A stretch of DNA of 64,000 nt from Ensifer sp. Root278 (GCF_001429285.1 NZ_LMJJ01000006.1:62001-126000), one strand, 5' to 3'. Positions 45,394-55,165 are shown, counted from the first letter of the stretch. Notes: generated from the sequence alone by a model not told the origin. A program made the numbers and translations.

Positions 45394-47733
45394 TTACCCT
45401 TTCTGCCTCGCGGCCGCCCGCAGCCGCTCGATCGCCATCAGCACTCGTTCCGGCGTCGCCGGCGCATCAAGGCGCGGTGCTATACGATACTCCGCAACAC
45501 TGGCCGCCGCCATCGACAAGGCCTCCAGAACGGAAATGCCGAGCATGAACGGCGGTTCCCCGACCGCCTTCGAACGGCGGATGGTTTCCTCACGGTTGAC
45601 CGACCATTCGGCAAGCCGTGTGTTGAAGACGCGTGGCCGATCCGACGCAAGCGGGATCTTGTAGGTCGAAGGCGCGTGCGTGCGCAGCCGACCCTTGGCA
45701 TCCCACCAGAGTTCTTCCGTCGTCAGCCAGCCCATGCCCTGAACAAAGGCGCCCTCCACCTGGCCGAGGTCGAGCGCCGGGTTCAGCGAGCGGCCAACGT
45801 CGTGCAGGATGTCGGTGCGATCGACCTGGTATTCGCCAGTCAGCGTATCGACGCTGACCTCGGAGCAAGAAGCGCCATAGGCATAGTAGAAGAACGGCCG
45901 GCCCCGGCCTTCCGCGCGGTTCCAGTGGATCTTCGGCGTCTTGTAGAAACCGGCAGCCGAAAGCTGGATGCGGGCGCCATAGGCGATCTTGATGAACTCG
46001 TTGAAACCAAGGCGTTCGGCGCCGATGCGAACCGTGTTCGGCTCGAAAGCGACGTCGGCCTCAGCAACGTTCCAGCGCTCGGCGGCAAAGCGCACGAGCC
46101 TCTCCTTGATCTGCTGGGCGGCGTTGGCGGCCGCCATGCCGTTCAGGTCGGAACCGGAGGAGGCAGCCGTCGCCGACGTGTTCGGCACTTTGCCGGTCGT
46201 CGTCGCCGTCACCTTGATCCGGTCGAGGTTGACCTGGAACTCATCGGCAACCACCTGGGCGACCTTGGTGTAGAGCCCCTGCCCCATCTCGGTGCCGCCG
46301 TGGTTCAGATGGATCGAGCCATCCGTATAGACGTGCACCAGCGCGCCGGCCTGGTTGTATTCGGTCTTGGTGAAGGAGATGCCGAACTTCACCGGTGTCA
46401 GCGCGATGCCGCGCTTGACCACATGGTTTTCGCGGTTGAAGGCGATCACCGCCTCACGACGCTTGGCATAGTCGGCCGAGGTTTCCAGCTCCTCGATGAT
46501 GCGGCCGATGATGTTGTCTTCAACCGTCTGGTGATAGGGCGTGAGGTTGCGGCCCTCGCCGCCGTAGAAGTTCAGCTTGCGGATTTCGAGCGGATCCTTG
46601 CCGACGGCATAGGCGATCTCCTCGATCATGCGTTCGCCGCCGACCATGCCCTGCGGACCGCCGAAACCGCGGAATGCGGTGTTGGAGACCGTGTTGGTCT
46701 TCAGCGGACGCGAGCGCAGGCGCACGTTCGGATAGAAGTAGCAATTGTCGGCGTGGAAGAGCGCCCGGTCGGTGACCGGACCGGAGAGATCCGCCGAATA
46801 GCCGCAGCGCGCCGAAAAGACAGCGTCCACCGCCTCGATACGACCTTCATCGTCGTAGCCGAGCTTGTAGTCGACATGGAAGTCGTGGCGCTTGCCGGTC
46901 GCGCTCATGTCGTCGTCGCGATCCGGCCTGACCTTGACCGGGCAGCGGTATTTCTTGGCAGCAACCGCTGCAACCGCTGCGAAAATGTTGGCCTGGGTTT
47001 CCTTGCCGCCGAAGCCACCGCCCATGCGGCGCACGTTGACGGTCACCGCATTCGACGGCACGCCGAGAACGGTCGCAACCATGTGCTGCGTCTCAGCCGG
47101 ATGCTGCGTCGAGGAGTAGACGAGCACTTCGTCGTCCTCGCCGGGGATGGCGAAAGAGATCTGCCCTTCCAGATAGAAGTGATCCTGGCCGCCGATACGC
47201 ATCTCGCCTTCAAGGATGTTCTTCGCCTTGGCGAAGCCGGCTTCGATGTCGCCCCGCTCGAGCTTCAAGGGATCGATCACCAGCGGGTAGTTGGCGGCCG
47301 CCGCTTCCAGGACATCGGTCACATGCGGCAGGTCGCGGTACTCGATTTTGACCTTGGCCGCCGCGCGGCGGGCCGCCTCACGGGAGGTGGCGATGACCGC
47401 AAAGATCGGCTGGCCGTGGAACTCCACCTTGTCGGTGACGAAGATCGGCTCGTCGTGCTTGTGGGCCGGGCTAATGTCGTTTTCGCCGGGAATGTCGGCC
47501 GCCGTCAGCACGCCGATCACGCCTTCGCTGCTATTTACCGCTTCGAAGTCGATCGAGAGGATATCGGCATGCGCGCGCTGCGACAGGCCGAGATAGCCGT
47601 GCAGCGTGCCCTGGGGTTCCGGGATGTCGTCGATATATTCGGCCGTACCCGACACATGCTTGTGGCCGGATTCGTGGCGTTCGTTTTCGTGCACGCCGCC
47701 GCGGATGCGGTCGATGGGCTGCATCACGTTCAT
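45394..47733 (-). CDS. xdhB: Xanthine dehydrogenase, molybdopterin-binding subunit
   Basis: Large catalytic subunit (779 residues) that oxidises hypoxanthine and xanthine to urate. Visible features are HVSGTAEYIDDIPEPQGTLH at the N-terminus, RRMGGGFGGKETQ (molybdopterin contact), RGFGGPQGM with the catalytic Arg region, GGTEMGQGLYTK, and the C-terminal AVGEPPFMLG whose Glu is the active-site base. The length matches bacterial XdhB. It lies 11 bases after xdhA. Confidence 0.96.
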   Translation of the reverse strand: MNVMQPIDRIRGGVHENERHESGHKHVSGTAEYIDDIPEPQGTLHGYLGLSQRAHADILSIDFEAVNSSEGVIGVLTAADIPGENDISPAHKHDEPIFVTDKVEFHGQPIFAVIATSREAARRAAAKVKIEYRDLPHVTDVLEAAAANYPLVIDPLKLERGDIEAGFAKAKNILEGEMRIGGQDHFYLEGQISFAIPGEDDEVLVYSSTQHPAETQHMVATVLGVPSNAVTVNVRRMGGGFGGKETQANIFAAVAAVAAKKYRCPVKVRPDRDDDMSATGKRHDFHVDYKLGYDDEGRIEAVDAVFSARCGYSADLSGPVTDRALFHADNCYFYPNVRLRSRPLKTNTVSNTAFRGFGGPQGMVGGERMIEEIAYAVGKDPLEIRKLNFYGGEGRNLTPYHQTVEDNIIGRIIEELETSADYAKRREAVIAFNRENHVVKRGIALTPVKFGISFTKTEYNQAGALVHVYTDGSIHLNHGGTEMGQGLYTKVAQVVADEFQVNLDRIKVTATTTGKVPNTSATAASSGSDLNGMAAANAAQQIKERLVRFAAERWNVAEADVAFEPNTVRIGAERLGFNEFIKIAYGARIQLSAAGFYKTPKIHWNRAEGRGRPFFYYAYGASCSEVSVDTLTGEYQVDRTDILHDVGRSLNPALDLGQVEGAFVQGMGWLTTEELWWDAKGRLRTHAPSTYKIPLASDRPRVFNTRLAEWSVNREETIRRSKAVGEPPFMLGISVLEALSMAAASVAEYRIAPRLDAPATPERVLMAIERLRAAARQKG

Positions 47734-47744
47734 GGCTTCCTCCC

Positions 47745-49223
47745 TTAAACCGCGACAGCAATGGTGCGATCGAGGCGGATCTGGCCGCTCGACTGCGTTT
47801 CGAGATAGAAGCGGCGAAGCAGGTTCTTCGCCACCAGTTGGCGGTACTCGGCCGAGGCGCGCCAGTCGGTGAGCGGCGTGAAGTCCTCATCGAAAGCGGC
47901 GACCGCGCGCTCGATCGTGTCCTCGTTCCATTCCGCGCCCTTCAGCGCCGCCTCGACATTGGCGGCCCGCTTCGGCGTGCCGGCCATACCGCCGAAGGCG
48001 ATGATCGCATCGGTGATCCGACCGGCGTCGAAGGCGATGTTGAAGCCGCCACAGACGGCGGTGATATCCTCGTCGAGACGCTTCGTCACCTTGTAGACAG
48101 CGAGACGGGCATTATCCGAGACGAACGGGATGCGCACGGATTCCACGAACTCGCCTGGCTCGCGATCCTGCTTGCCATAGGCGATGAAGAAATCCTCAAG
48201 CACGACCGTGCGACGGCGAGCGCCCTTGCGCAGCGTGATCGAAGCGCCAAGCGCGATCAGGGCCGGCGGCGTGTCGCCAATCGGCGAGCCGTTGGCGATG
48301 TTGCCGCCGACGGTGCCCATGTTGCGGACCTGCTGGCCGCCGATGCGGTCCCAGAGCTCCGTCAGTTCGGGGAAATGCGCGACGATAACAGGATAGGCCT
48401 CGGCATAGCTCACACCGGCGCCAAGCGTGACGCCATCCGCATCGACCGTGATCCGCCGCAACTCTTCGAGATGGATCAGGTGAATGACCGGAGAGATGTC
48501 GCGCATGAACTTCGTGACCCACAGCCCGACGTCGGTCGAGCCGGCAACGATCGTCGCCTTGGGGTTGGCTTCGAACACGGCAGCAAAATCGTCGACCGAA
48601 CCCGGCAGGATGAAGCGTTCCGTCTCGGAGCCGATTTCCACACGGCGGCCGTCCTGCAGCGACGCCAGTTCCTTGGCGATCCGATCGCGCTCGACCACGA
48701 GCGGGTCCTTGCCAACATCGCCGATCGTCGAGATCGCTTCGGCTGCGCGAATGATCGCGGCATAGCCGGTGCACCGACAAAGATTGCCCTGAAGCGCCTT
48801 TTCGATTTCGGCGATGGACGGCTTCGGGTTTTCCATCCAAAGGCCATAGAGCGACATCACGAAACCGGGCGTGCAGAAGCCGCACTGCGAAGCGTGCGTG
48901 TCGAGCATCGCCTGCTGCACCGGGTGCAGCGGGCCGGCCGGCTGCGCCAGCGAATCCACCGTGACGATATGACAGCCGTCGAGCGAACCGACGAAACGGA
49001 TGCAGGCATTGACGGATTCATACTTGAGCTTGCCGTCGAGCAAGCGTCCGACGAGCACCGTGCAGGCACCGCAGTCGCCCTCTGCGCAGCCTTCCTTGGT
49101 GCCCTTGAGGTTGCGGTCGATGCGCAGGAAATCGAGTAGCGTCTGGACCGGAGAGACGTCGGCAAGTTCGACGAGCCGATGGTTCAGGATGAAGCGGATG
49201 GTGTTGCGGATCTGGATCGTCAT
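47745..49223 (-). CDS. xdhA: Xanthine dehydrogenase, iron-sulfur/FAD subunit
   Basis: Small subunit of xanthine dehydrogenase, 492 residues. The plant-type 2Fe-2S cluster is bound by Cys46, Cys51, Cys54 and Cys74, and the second cluster by Cys114, Cys117, Cys149 and Cys151 (QCGFCTPG, CRCTGY). A FAD-binding domain follows from about residue 200 (TIVAGSTDVGLWV, then GGNIANGSPIGDTPPALIAL). It carries electrons from the molybdenum site in XdhB to NAD+. The gene starts four bases after the uraH stop codon. Confidence 0.96.
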   Translation of the reverse strand: MTIQIRNTIRFILNHRLVELADVSPVQTLLDFLRIDRNLKGTKEGCAEGDCGACTVLVGRLLDGKLKYESVNACIRFVGSLDGCHIVTVDSLAQPAGPLHPVQQAMLDTHASQCGFCTPGFVMSLYGLWMENPKPSIAEIEKALQGNLCRCTGYAAIIRAAEAISTIGDVGKDPLVVERDRIAKELASLQDGRRVEIGSETERFILPGSVDDFAAVFEANPKATIVAGSTDVGLWVTKFMRDISPVIHLIHLEELRRITVDADGVTLGAGVSYAEAYPVIVAHFPELTELWDRIGGQQVRNMGTVGGNIANGSPIGDTPPALIALGASITLRKGARRRTVVLEDFFIAYGKQDREPGEFVESVRIPFVSDNARLAVYKVTKRLDEDITAVCGGFNIAFDAGRITDAIIAFGGMAGTPKRAANVEAALKGAEWNEDTIERAVAAFDEDFTPLTDWRASAEYRQLVAKNLLRRFYLETQSSGQIRLDRTIAVAV

Positions 49224-49226
49224 CGC

Positions 49227-49598
49227 TTAGCTCCCGCGGTAGGTGGAGTAGCCATAGGGCGAAAGCAGCAGCGGCACGTGGTAGTGGGCGCCCTGGTTCT
49301 CGATGCCGAAGCGGATCGGGATCACGTCGAGGAACGGGTTCTCGCCGCGCTTGCTCGCGCCCCCGAGATAGTCGCCGGCATGAAAATGCAGTTCGTAGGT
49401 GCCCGTCTGCATGCGCTCGCCACTCAACAGCGGCTCGTCGCAGCGACCATCGTCGTTGGTCTTGACCGATTTGATGTGCGTCTGGCGATCGCTATCGACC
49501 CGGTAGAGCTCGATGCGCAGCCCCTCGGCCGGCTTGCCGCTTGCCGTATCCAGCACGTGCGTCGTCAGGCGACCGGCGTTTCCACCATGAGATTGCAT
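49227..49598 (-). CDS. uraH: 5-hydroxyisourate hydrolase (transthyretin-like)
   Basis: Hydrolyses 5-hydroxyisourate, the PuuD product, to OHCU. It is a 123-residue transthyretin-like protein with [17 protein letters not shown] at the N-terminus and the diagnostic C-terminal YRGS tetrapeptide. GGGAGGAG lies just upstream of the ATG. It heads the xdhABC operon and is divergent from the puuE-uraD fusion that performs the next two steps. Confidence 0.95.
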   Translation of the reverse strand: MQSHGGNAGRLTTHVLDTASGKPAEGLRIELYRVDSDRQTHIKSVKTNDDGRCDEPLLSGERMQTGTYELHFHAGDYLGGASKRGENPFLDVIPIRFGIENQGAHYHVPLLLSPYGYSTYRGS

Positions 49599-49680
49599 TC
49601 TTTTCGCTCCTCCCGAAGTCAGCTTTCCACCTCGCAGTATTCCGGCATTCCGGCCCGCTTGGTAGCGAGCGGATCATTCG

Positions 49681-49699
49681 AGACTTTCAAATTTTTTGG
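49681..49699. promoter_or_regulatory. AGACTTTCAAATTTTT box in the uraH/puuE spacer
   Basis: AGACTTTCAAATTTTTTGG lies in the divergent spacer, 83 bases from uraH and 72 bases before puuE. It matches 57194-57212 at 18 of 19 positions. Both sites precede purine catabolism genes, so it is a candidate operator. Confidence 0.55.
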
Positions 49700-49770
49700 G
49701 GGGAATGGCTCGAAACAAATGCGGCTAGAAATTTGCCGCAGAGACGAAAATGTCTGGAGGAGCTGCTTTG

Positions 49771-51186
49771 ATGAGATACCCCCGCGATCTTCACGGCCAC
49801 GGCCCGAACTTCAAGATCACATGGCCCGACGGCGCCCGGATCGCCGTGCAATTCGTCATCAACTACGAGGAAGGTGGAGAGAACTGCGTGCTGCATGGCG
49901 ACGCGGCCTCCGAAGCATTCCTGTCGGAAATCGTCGGCGCGCAGGCCTGGCAGGGCCAGCGCCACTGGAACATGGAATCGATCTATGAATATGGCGCGCG
50001 TGCCGGCTTCTGGCGGCTGCACCGCATGTTCACCGAACGCGGCGTGCCGGCAACGGTCTATGGCGTCGCCACGGCACTGAAGCGTTCGCCCGAGCAGGTT
50101 GCCGCCATGCAGGACGCCGGCTGGGAAATCGCCTCGCACGGTCTCAAATGGATCGAGCACAAGGACTTTTCGCCCGAGCGCGAACGCCAGGAGATCGCCG
50201 AGGCTATCCGCCTGCATACCATCGTTACCGGAGAGCGCCCACGTGGTTGGTACACCGGCCGCTGTTCGGACAACACGCTCGACCTCGTGACGGAAGCCGG
50301 CGGCTTTGACTACGTGTCCGACGCCTATGCCGACGACCTGCCCTACTGGCATGAACATGCCGGGCGCCATCAACTGGTCATCCCCTATACGCTCGACAGC
50401 AACGACATGCGTTTTGCGACGCCGCAGGGTTTCAACAGCGGCGACCAGTTCTTCAGCTACCTCAAGGACAGCTTCGACGTTCTTTACGCCGAAGGAGCGG
50501 CCGGCGCGCCGAAGATGTTGAGCATCGGACTACACTGCCGCCTCGTCGGCCGCCCCGGCCGCGCCGCAGCACTTGCCCGCTTCCTCGACTATGTGCAGAG
50601 CCACGAGAAGGTCTGGCTCGCAAAGCGCGTCGATATCGCCTGCTACTGGGCCGAGGCCTATCCCTTCAAGGCCTGGGACGATCGCCCGTCGCGGCTTTCT
50701 GAAGAAGAGTTTGTCACCCGCTTCGGCGGCGTCTTCGAACATTCGAAGTGGATCGCCAAGCGCGCCTTCCAGGGCGAGCTTTCGCCCGCCAACGACACGG
50801 CGATCGGCCTTGCGGCCGCCCTTTCCGCTGTCTTCCGCGAAGCCTCTGCCGAGGAACGGCTCGCCGTTCTCATCGCCCACCCGGACCTCGCTGGCAAGCT
50901 GGCGCAAGCCAAGCGTCTCACCGAGAGCTCGACCAACGAGCAGGCCGGTGCCGGCCTCGATGCGCTGACCGATGCCGAGCGCGAGCGCTTCACCACGCTC
51001 AACACGGCTTATGTCGAGAAGTTCGGCTTCCCCTTCATCCTGGCGGTCAAGGGACGGACCAAGGGCGAAATCCTTGCGGCCTTCGAAGGCCGGGTCGAAA
51101 ACGACCGCGAGACGGAATTCGAGACGGCGTGCCGGCAGGTGGAGCGGATCGCCTATCTGCGCCTCAAGGACATGCTGCCGAGCTGA
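49771..51186 (+). CDS. puuE: Allantoinase (PuuE) fused to OHCU decarboxylase (UraD)
   Basis: A 471-residue fusion. Residues 1 to about 305 are a NodB-like polysaccharide-deacetylase fold of the cofactor-independent PuuE allantoinase (YPRDLHGHGPNFKITWPDGA at the start, then VINYEEGGENCVLHGD, SHGLKWIEH and GLHCRLVGRPGR). Residues about 310-471 are the UraD domain, with its active-site His in FEHSKWIAKRAF, IAHPDLAGK, and YVEKFGFPFILAVKG. One chain thus turns OHCU into S-allantoin and then allantoate. GGAGGAG eight bases upstream sets the ATG at 49771. The allantoicase gene follows after 10 bases. Confidence 0.94.
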   Translation: MRYPRDLHGHGPNFKITWPDGARIAVQFVINYEEGGENCVLHGDAASEAFLSEIVGAQAWQGQRHWNMESIYEYGARAGFWRLHRMFTERGVPATVYGVATALKRSPEQVAAMQDAGWEIASHGLKWIEHKDFSPERERQEIAEAIRLHTIVTGERPRGWYTGRCSDNTLDLVTEAGGFDYVSDAYADDLPYWHEHAGRHQLVIPYTLDSNDMRFATPQGFNSGDQFFSYLKDSFDVLYAEGAAGAPKMLSIGLHCRLVGRPGRAAALARFLDYVQSHEKVWLAKRVDIACYWAEAYPFKAWDDRPSRLSEEEFVTRFGGVFEHSKWIAKRAFQGELSPANDTAIGLAAALSAVFREASAEERLAVLIAHPDLAGKLAQAKRLTESSTNEQAGAGLDALTDAERERFTTLNTAYVEKFGFPFILAVKGRTKGEILAAFEGRVENDRETEFETACRQVERIAYLRLKDMLPS

Positions 51187-51196
51187 GGGCCTCGCG

Positions 51197-52219
51197 ATGA
51201 CGACCGACGGCGTGAGCCCGCCCGAATTCGCGCTGAATGCGATCAACCTCGCCTCCGCCGCTCTCGGCGCGAGGCCGGTCTTCGCAACCGACGAGTTCTT
51301 CGCGCCGCTCGAGCGCATGCTTCAAGACGCGCCGCCGGTCTATCATCCCGGTGTCTATGACGAGAACGGCAAGTGGATGGACGGCTGGGAGACGCGGCGT
51401 CGCCGCGGCCCCGGCAACGATCATGCCATCATCGCGCTTGCCGCAAACGGTCGTATCCGCGGCTTCGAGGTCGATACGGCGCATTTCACCGGCAACTATC
51501 CGAGCGCCTGCGCCATCGACGCCTGTCTGGCGCCCGATGGACCGGATGAGCGGACGACCTGGACGGAACTTGTCTGCGCGCGGCCGCTCGGGCCGAGTGC
51601 GCTTCATCATTTCGAGGCCAGGTCGGAAGCGGTCTGGAGCCATGTCCGCCTGCGCATCTATCCCGATGGCGGCATCGCCCGCCTCAAGGTTTACGGCACG
51701 CCCGCCCTGGACCGGGCGGCGATCGGCGACACGGCAGTCGATCTCGCCTCGTCGCTGCTCGGCGGCCGCATCATCGCGTATTCGAACGGGCACTACGGCC
51801 ACCAGCGGCTGCTTGCGCCCGGACGCGGCATCAACATGGGCGACGGCTGGGAGACGCGCCGCCGGCGCGAGCCCGGCAACGACTGGATCGTGGTCAAACT
51901 TGCCGCGCGCGGTGCGGTCGAGCGGATCGTGGTCGACACCGCCCACTTCAAGGGAAACTACCCGGACGCCTGCTCGCTGCAGGCAGCCGACCTCAGCGCA
52001 GCCACGTGCGAGCTGGCTGCCTCGATCACCGCATCGTCGATGTTCTGGCGCGAGGTTCTGCCGCAGCAGAAGCTCTCGGCCGACAGCCTGCACACCTACG
52101 GAGCAAACGAGTTCAAAGCGCCGGGCCCTGTAACCCATGTGCGTTTCAACATCTTCCCCGATGGCGGCGTCAGCCGGTTGCGTGTCTTCGGGCGTATTGC
52201 GAAAGCCGGCAGCCCCTAG
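51197..52219 (+). CDS. alc: Allantoicase
   Basis: Hydrolyses allantoate to ureidoglycolate and urea. At 340 residues it consists of two homologous allantoicase domains; each carries the motif DGWETRRRR (about residues 59-67 and 216-224) followed by PGND and a VDTAHFKGNYP-like segment. The start at 51197 lies 10 bases after the puuE-uraD stop, on the same strand, and was preferred over upstream in-frame ATGs inside puuE. Confidence 0.94.
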   Translation: MTTDGVSPPEFALNAINLASAALGARPVFATDEFFAPLERMLQDAPPVYHPGVYDENGKWMDGWETRRRRGPGNDHAIIALAANGRIRGFEVDTAHFTGNYPSACAIDACLAPDGPDERTTWTELVCARPLGPSALHHFEARSEAVWSHVRLRIYPDGGIARLKVYGTPALDRAAIGDTAVDLASSLLGGRIIAYSNGHYGHQRLLAPGRGINMGDGWETRRRREPGNDWIVVKLAARGAVERIVVDTAHFKGNYPDACSLQAADLSAATCELAASITASSMFWREVLPQQKLSADSLHTYGANEFKAPGPVTHVRFNIFPDGGVSRLRVFGRIAKAGSP

Positions 52220-52292
52220 ATCGTTTCGCAGAGGAAACGAAATGACCGGACCTGAACCGCAAGTTCCAGGGAAGCGCTTTCCCTGGAATTGC
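52217..52292. repeat. Palindromic intergenic repeat between alc and allA
   Basis: CGTTTC/GAAACG at about 52222-52239 is followed by TTCCAGGGAA-GCGCT-TTCCCTGGAA at 52264-52288. Both are strong inverted repeats of the rhizobial intergenic type. Confidence 0.55.
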
Positions 52293-52326
52293 TGCCATCG
52301 ATCAACATTGCACGGAGGAGCGTCGC

Positions 52327-52812
52327 ATGAAGGAGATCGTCATACAGCCACTGACCCGGGAGGCCTTTGCGCCCTACGGCGACGTAATCGAAACGGAGAA
52401 CGCCCACAACTTCCCCATCAACGGTGGCAAATGCACCCGCTATCACGATCTCGCCAAGATCGAAACGACGGGCGAGAAGGCCCGGCCGATGATCAGCCTG
52501 GTGCGCGGCGAACCCTATCCGCTGCCACTCAAGCTCACCATGGTCGAGCGCCATCCGCTCGGCAGTCAGGCGTTCATCCCCTTGAGCGACAATCCGTTCC
52601 TCGTCGTCGTCTCCCGGGAAACCGACGAAGGCCCGAGTGAACCGATCGCCTTCAAGACCACACCGGGCCAAGGCGTAAACATCGCCCGCAATGTCTGGCA
52701 CGGCATCCTGACACCACTCGAAGATGTCTCGGATTTCGCGGTTGTCGACCGCGGCGGCGAAGGCGTCAATCTGGAGGAACACTTCTTCAAGGAGCCGTTC
52801 CTGATTGTATGA
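52327..52812 (+). CDS. allA: Ureidoglycolate lyase
   Basis: Splits ureidoglycolate to glyoxylate and urea, feeding the gcl pathway in the same window. It is a 161-residue cupin-like protein with EAFAPYGDVIETENAHNFPI near the N-terminus, MVERHPLGSQAFIPL in the core and NVWHGILTPLE near the C-terminus, all family landmarks. GGAGGAG lies upstream of the ATG. It is separated from alc by a 107-base spacer with palindromes. Confidence 0.94.
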   Translation: MKEIVIQPLTREAFAPYGDVIETENAHNFPINGGKCTRYHDLAKIETTGEKARPMISLVRGEPYPLPLKLTMVERHPLGSQAFIPLSDNPFLVVVSRETDEGPSEPIAFKTTPGQGVNIARNVWHGILTPLEDVSDFAVVDRGGEGVNLEEHFFKEPFLIV

Positions 52813-52824
52813 ATGAACGAATGG

Positions 52825-52842
52825 CCCGGTCAACTGACCGGG
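52825..52842. terminator. Hairpin between allA and the AraC-family gene
   Basis: CCCGGTCA (52825-52832) and TGACCGGG (52835-52842) form a perfect palindrome 12 bases after allA. No T-run; a weak terminator between convergent genes. Confidence 0.4.
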
Positions 52843-52910
52843 TCATCGGTGCGTGGGTCACGGGGCGTACCGTAGGGCTCAACTGTTTTCCTGATGCCCA
52901 TCAATCGACA

Positions 52911-53759
52911 TCAGTAGCCGCCATCCCGACGGAACTTCGTCGGCGTGTATCCCGTCACCCGGCGGAAATCGCGCGAGAAATGATAGGGATCGGGATAGCC
53001 GCATACCGCCGCCACCGCGGAAACCTTCGCATCGCGGCCGATCAGCAGGCGTTTCGCCTGGTTGATGCGCTCGTGGCGCAGCCAGTCCATCGGCGTCGTG
53101 CCCACCATATCGCGAAAGCGGCGAAAGAGTTGCGACTGGCTAAGCCGCGCTAGGGCCGCGAGATCATCGATCGTCCAGGCGCGGGCGAGATCGTCACGCA
53201 TCGCTGAAAGAACAGCCAACAAACGATCCTCGCCCGGTGCATCCTCGCCCGGCTCACTGCCGGTCAGACGCGGACCGATCATGTCCACGATCAGCCCGGA
53301 GATAGCCGCACTCGCCAAGGCATCGGTCGCAGGCGAGCGTTCCGCAAGAAACCCGCTCACCGCCTCAAAGGCAGCGCGTGCCGTCTGCGTATCCCTCGGC
53401 GCGAACAATGGCGACTGCTGGACACCCAGGAACTGGTAGAGCGCATCGAGACCGTGCCCCTCGATCCCCATCCAGAGATAGCGCCAGTTTTCGCTGTCGG
53501 GCGCGCAGCTGTGCGCATAGGCCTGCGCGGTATCGAGCCAGGCGACATTGCCCGTTTCGGCCAGGAACCGTTGACCGCGCACCTCTATCAGCCCGCGGCC
53601 GCCGGTGGTGTAGACAAAGACATGCTGGTGGAACCGCTTGCGGATCGGCGCTTCCTCAGGATGGGCGGTCCGGCTTCCGGCGACCAGCGCCAGATAGGGA
53701 AACGCATCGGCAAATTTGGCCGGCGTATGGAAATGGATCTCTTCGTTTTCAGACAGCAT
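52911..53759 (-). CDS. AraC-family transcriptional regulator
   Basis: A 282-residue regulator with an N-terminal cupin-like sensor (HVFVYTTGGRGLIEVRGQRF, about 47-66) and a C-terminal double helix-turn-helix (about 185-280: WTIDDLAALARLSQSQLFRR, then GRDAKVSAVAAVCGYPDPYH and SRDFRRVTGYTPTKFR). It is divergent from the P450-ferredoxin pair with 112 bases between starts and is the likely activator of that pair. Confidence 0.9.
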   Translation of the reverse strand: MLSENEEIHFHTPAKFADAFPYLALVAGSRTAHPEEAPIRKRFHQHVFVYTTGGRGLIEVRGQRFLAETGNVAWLDTAQAYAHSCAPDSENWRYLWMGIEGHGLDALYQFLGVQQSPLFAPRDTQTARAAFEAVSGFLAERSPATDALASAAISGLIVDMIGPRLTGSEPGEDAPGEDRLLAVLSAMRDDLARAWTIDDLAALARLSQSQLFRRFRDMVGTTPMDWLRHERINQAKRLLIGRDAKVSAVAAVCGYPDPYHFSRDFRRVTGYTPTKFRRDGGY

Positions 53760-53871
53760 CCGCGTTTTCTGTCAGTCAATGCGAGTTTTGTCCATCATCT
53801 TGCGACAGCGTACCATTCCCAACGAGACCGTGGCGACGCTATCATGCAGCTTTATGCACGGAGTATTGCCC

Positions 53872-55125
53872 ATGACCGAAGCCACGCCGAACGGCGAAGC
53901 CGCAAAGCTGACCTTCGCGCCGTTGTCCCCGGATTTTGCCCGCGATCCCTACCCGACCTACCGCGCCTTGCGTGAGAAGGAAGGGCTGCATTACTTCCCA
54001 GACCTCGACATCTGGCTGGCTTCGCGCTTCGAGGATGTCTCGGCGATCGTCATGGACAAGCGGATGGTGCGCTCGCTCGAGGACATTGCGACCGCCGAGG
54101 AGCTTGCGAAACTGCAGCGTGCCGGTAACTGGCATGACATGCCGCACCACGAGCGCTTCGTCCAGTTCAGCCTGCTCGACAGCGACGGCGCCGTGCACGA
54201 CCGGCTGCGCAAGCAGGTGTTCAAGCTGTTCACGCCTGCCATGATCGCCAAGCTGCGCGACCAGATCCAGGCCTATGTCGACCGCCTGATCGACAGCCTT
54301 GCAGATCGCGGCGAGATCGATTTCGTCGACGACCTCGCCGCCCACGTTCCCGGCCATATCATCGGCCGCCTGCTCGGCGTGCCGGACGAAGACTGTCCGC
54401 AGCTCCGCATCTGGTCGGAAAACATCGTGCAGTTCTTCGACGTCGACCGTTCCGACGCGCGCAAGAAGATCGCCGAAGACAACACCACCGAGTTCTACGA
54501 GTATCTGACGGCGCTGAAGGCCGAGCGCGAGCGCGCGCCGAACGATGATCTCATCTCGGTGCTGATCGAGGCGGAGCGCTCCGGCGCAATGAACTTCGAC
54601 GAATTCATCTCGACCTGCATGCTGATCCTGATGGCGGGCCACGGCTCGACGATCGACGTGCTCGGCAGCGGCATGCATGCGCTCTTGCGCTTTCCCGAGC
54701 AGATGGCGCGGCTGAGGAACGAACCCGGCCTGATCCAGACCGGCGTACAGGAGATGTTCCGCTACGAATCCCCGCTTCCCTTCTTCCACCGGCATTGCGT
54801 CGAGGACGTCGAGATCTGCGGCCGGCGTTTCGAACGCGGCACCAAGTTCGGCCTGCTCTACGGTGCTGCCAACCGCGACCCCAAGCAATTCGACAACGCC
54901 GACACCTTCGATATCGGCCGCACGCCCAACCGGCACCTCGCCTTCGGCGGCGGCGTGCACTTCTGTCTCGGCAACCACCTCGCGCGGCTCGACATGGATA
55001 TCATCTTCAGCACCCTGCTTCGCCGCTTCCCGACCATCGAACTCGCCGAGCGGGAACCGGAATACAAGCGCGGCCTTTCGGTGCGCGGCCCCAAGCGGCT
55101 GAAGATTGCCATCCGGCAAGCCTGA
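53872..55125 (+). CDS. Cytochrome P450 with an atypical I-helix
   Basis: Soluble bacterial class I P450 of 417 residues. The haem-ligand loop FGGGVHFCLG places Cys365, the ExxR pair is Glu294/Arg297, and RDPYPTYRALREKEGLHYF at the N-terminus is typical of soluble P450s. The oxygen-activation motif, usually AG-x-(D/E)-T, reads AGHGST at residues 255-260: the acid is Gly258 and the Thr is Ser259. GGAG lies upstream of the ATG at 53872; an in-frame ATG at 53854 is less well placed. Its ferredoxin follows; no reductase gene is nearby. The substrate is unknown. Confidence 0.93.
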   Translation: MTEATPNGEAAKLTFAPLSPDFARDPYPTYRALREKEGLHYFPDLDIWLASRFEDVSAIVMDKRMVRSLEDIATAEELAKLQRAGNWHDMPHHERFVQFSLLDSDGAVHDRLRKQVFKLFTPAMIAKLRDQIQAYVDRLIDSLADRGEIDFVDDLAAHVPGHIIGRLLGVPDEDCPQLRIWSENIVQFFDVDRSDARKKIAEDNTTEFYEYLTALKAERERAPNDDLISVLIEAERSGAMNFDEFISTCMLILMAGHGSTIDVLGSGMHALLRFPEQMARLRNEPGLIQTGVQEMFRYESPLPFFHRHCVEDVEICGRRFERGTKFGLLYGAANRDPKQFDNADTFDIGRTPNRHLAFGGGVHFCLGNHLARLDMDIIFSTLLRRFPTIELAEREPEYKRGLSVRGPKRLKIAIRQA

Positions 55126-55165
55126 CCCGCACTGAAACCGACATTCTAAGAACCGGAGAATACCC

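Noticed and set aside
44476-47748. A very long open frame (about 1090 codons) on the plus strand opposite xdhB and xdhC
   Set aside because: It is the antisense shadow of two certain genes in GC-rich DNA; its protein is Arg/Ala/Asp-rich low-complexity sequence with no recognisable domain.
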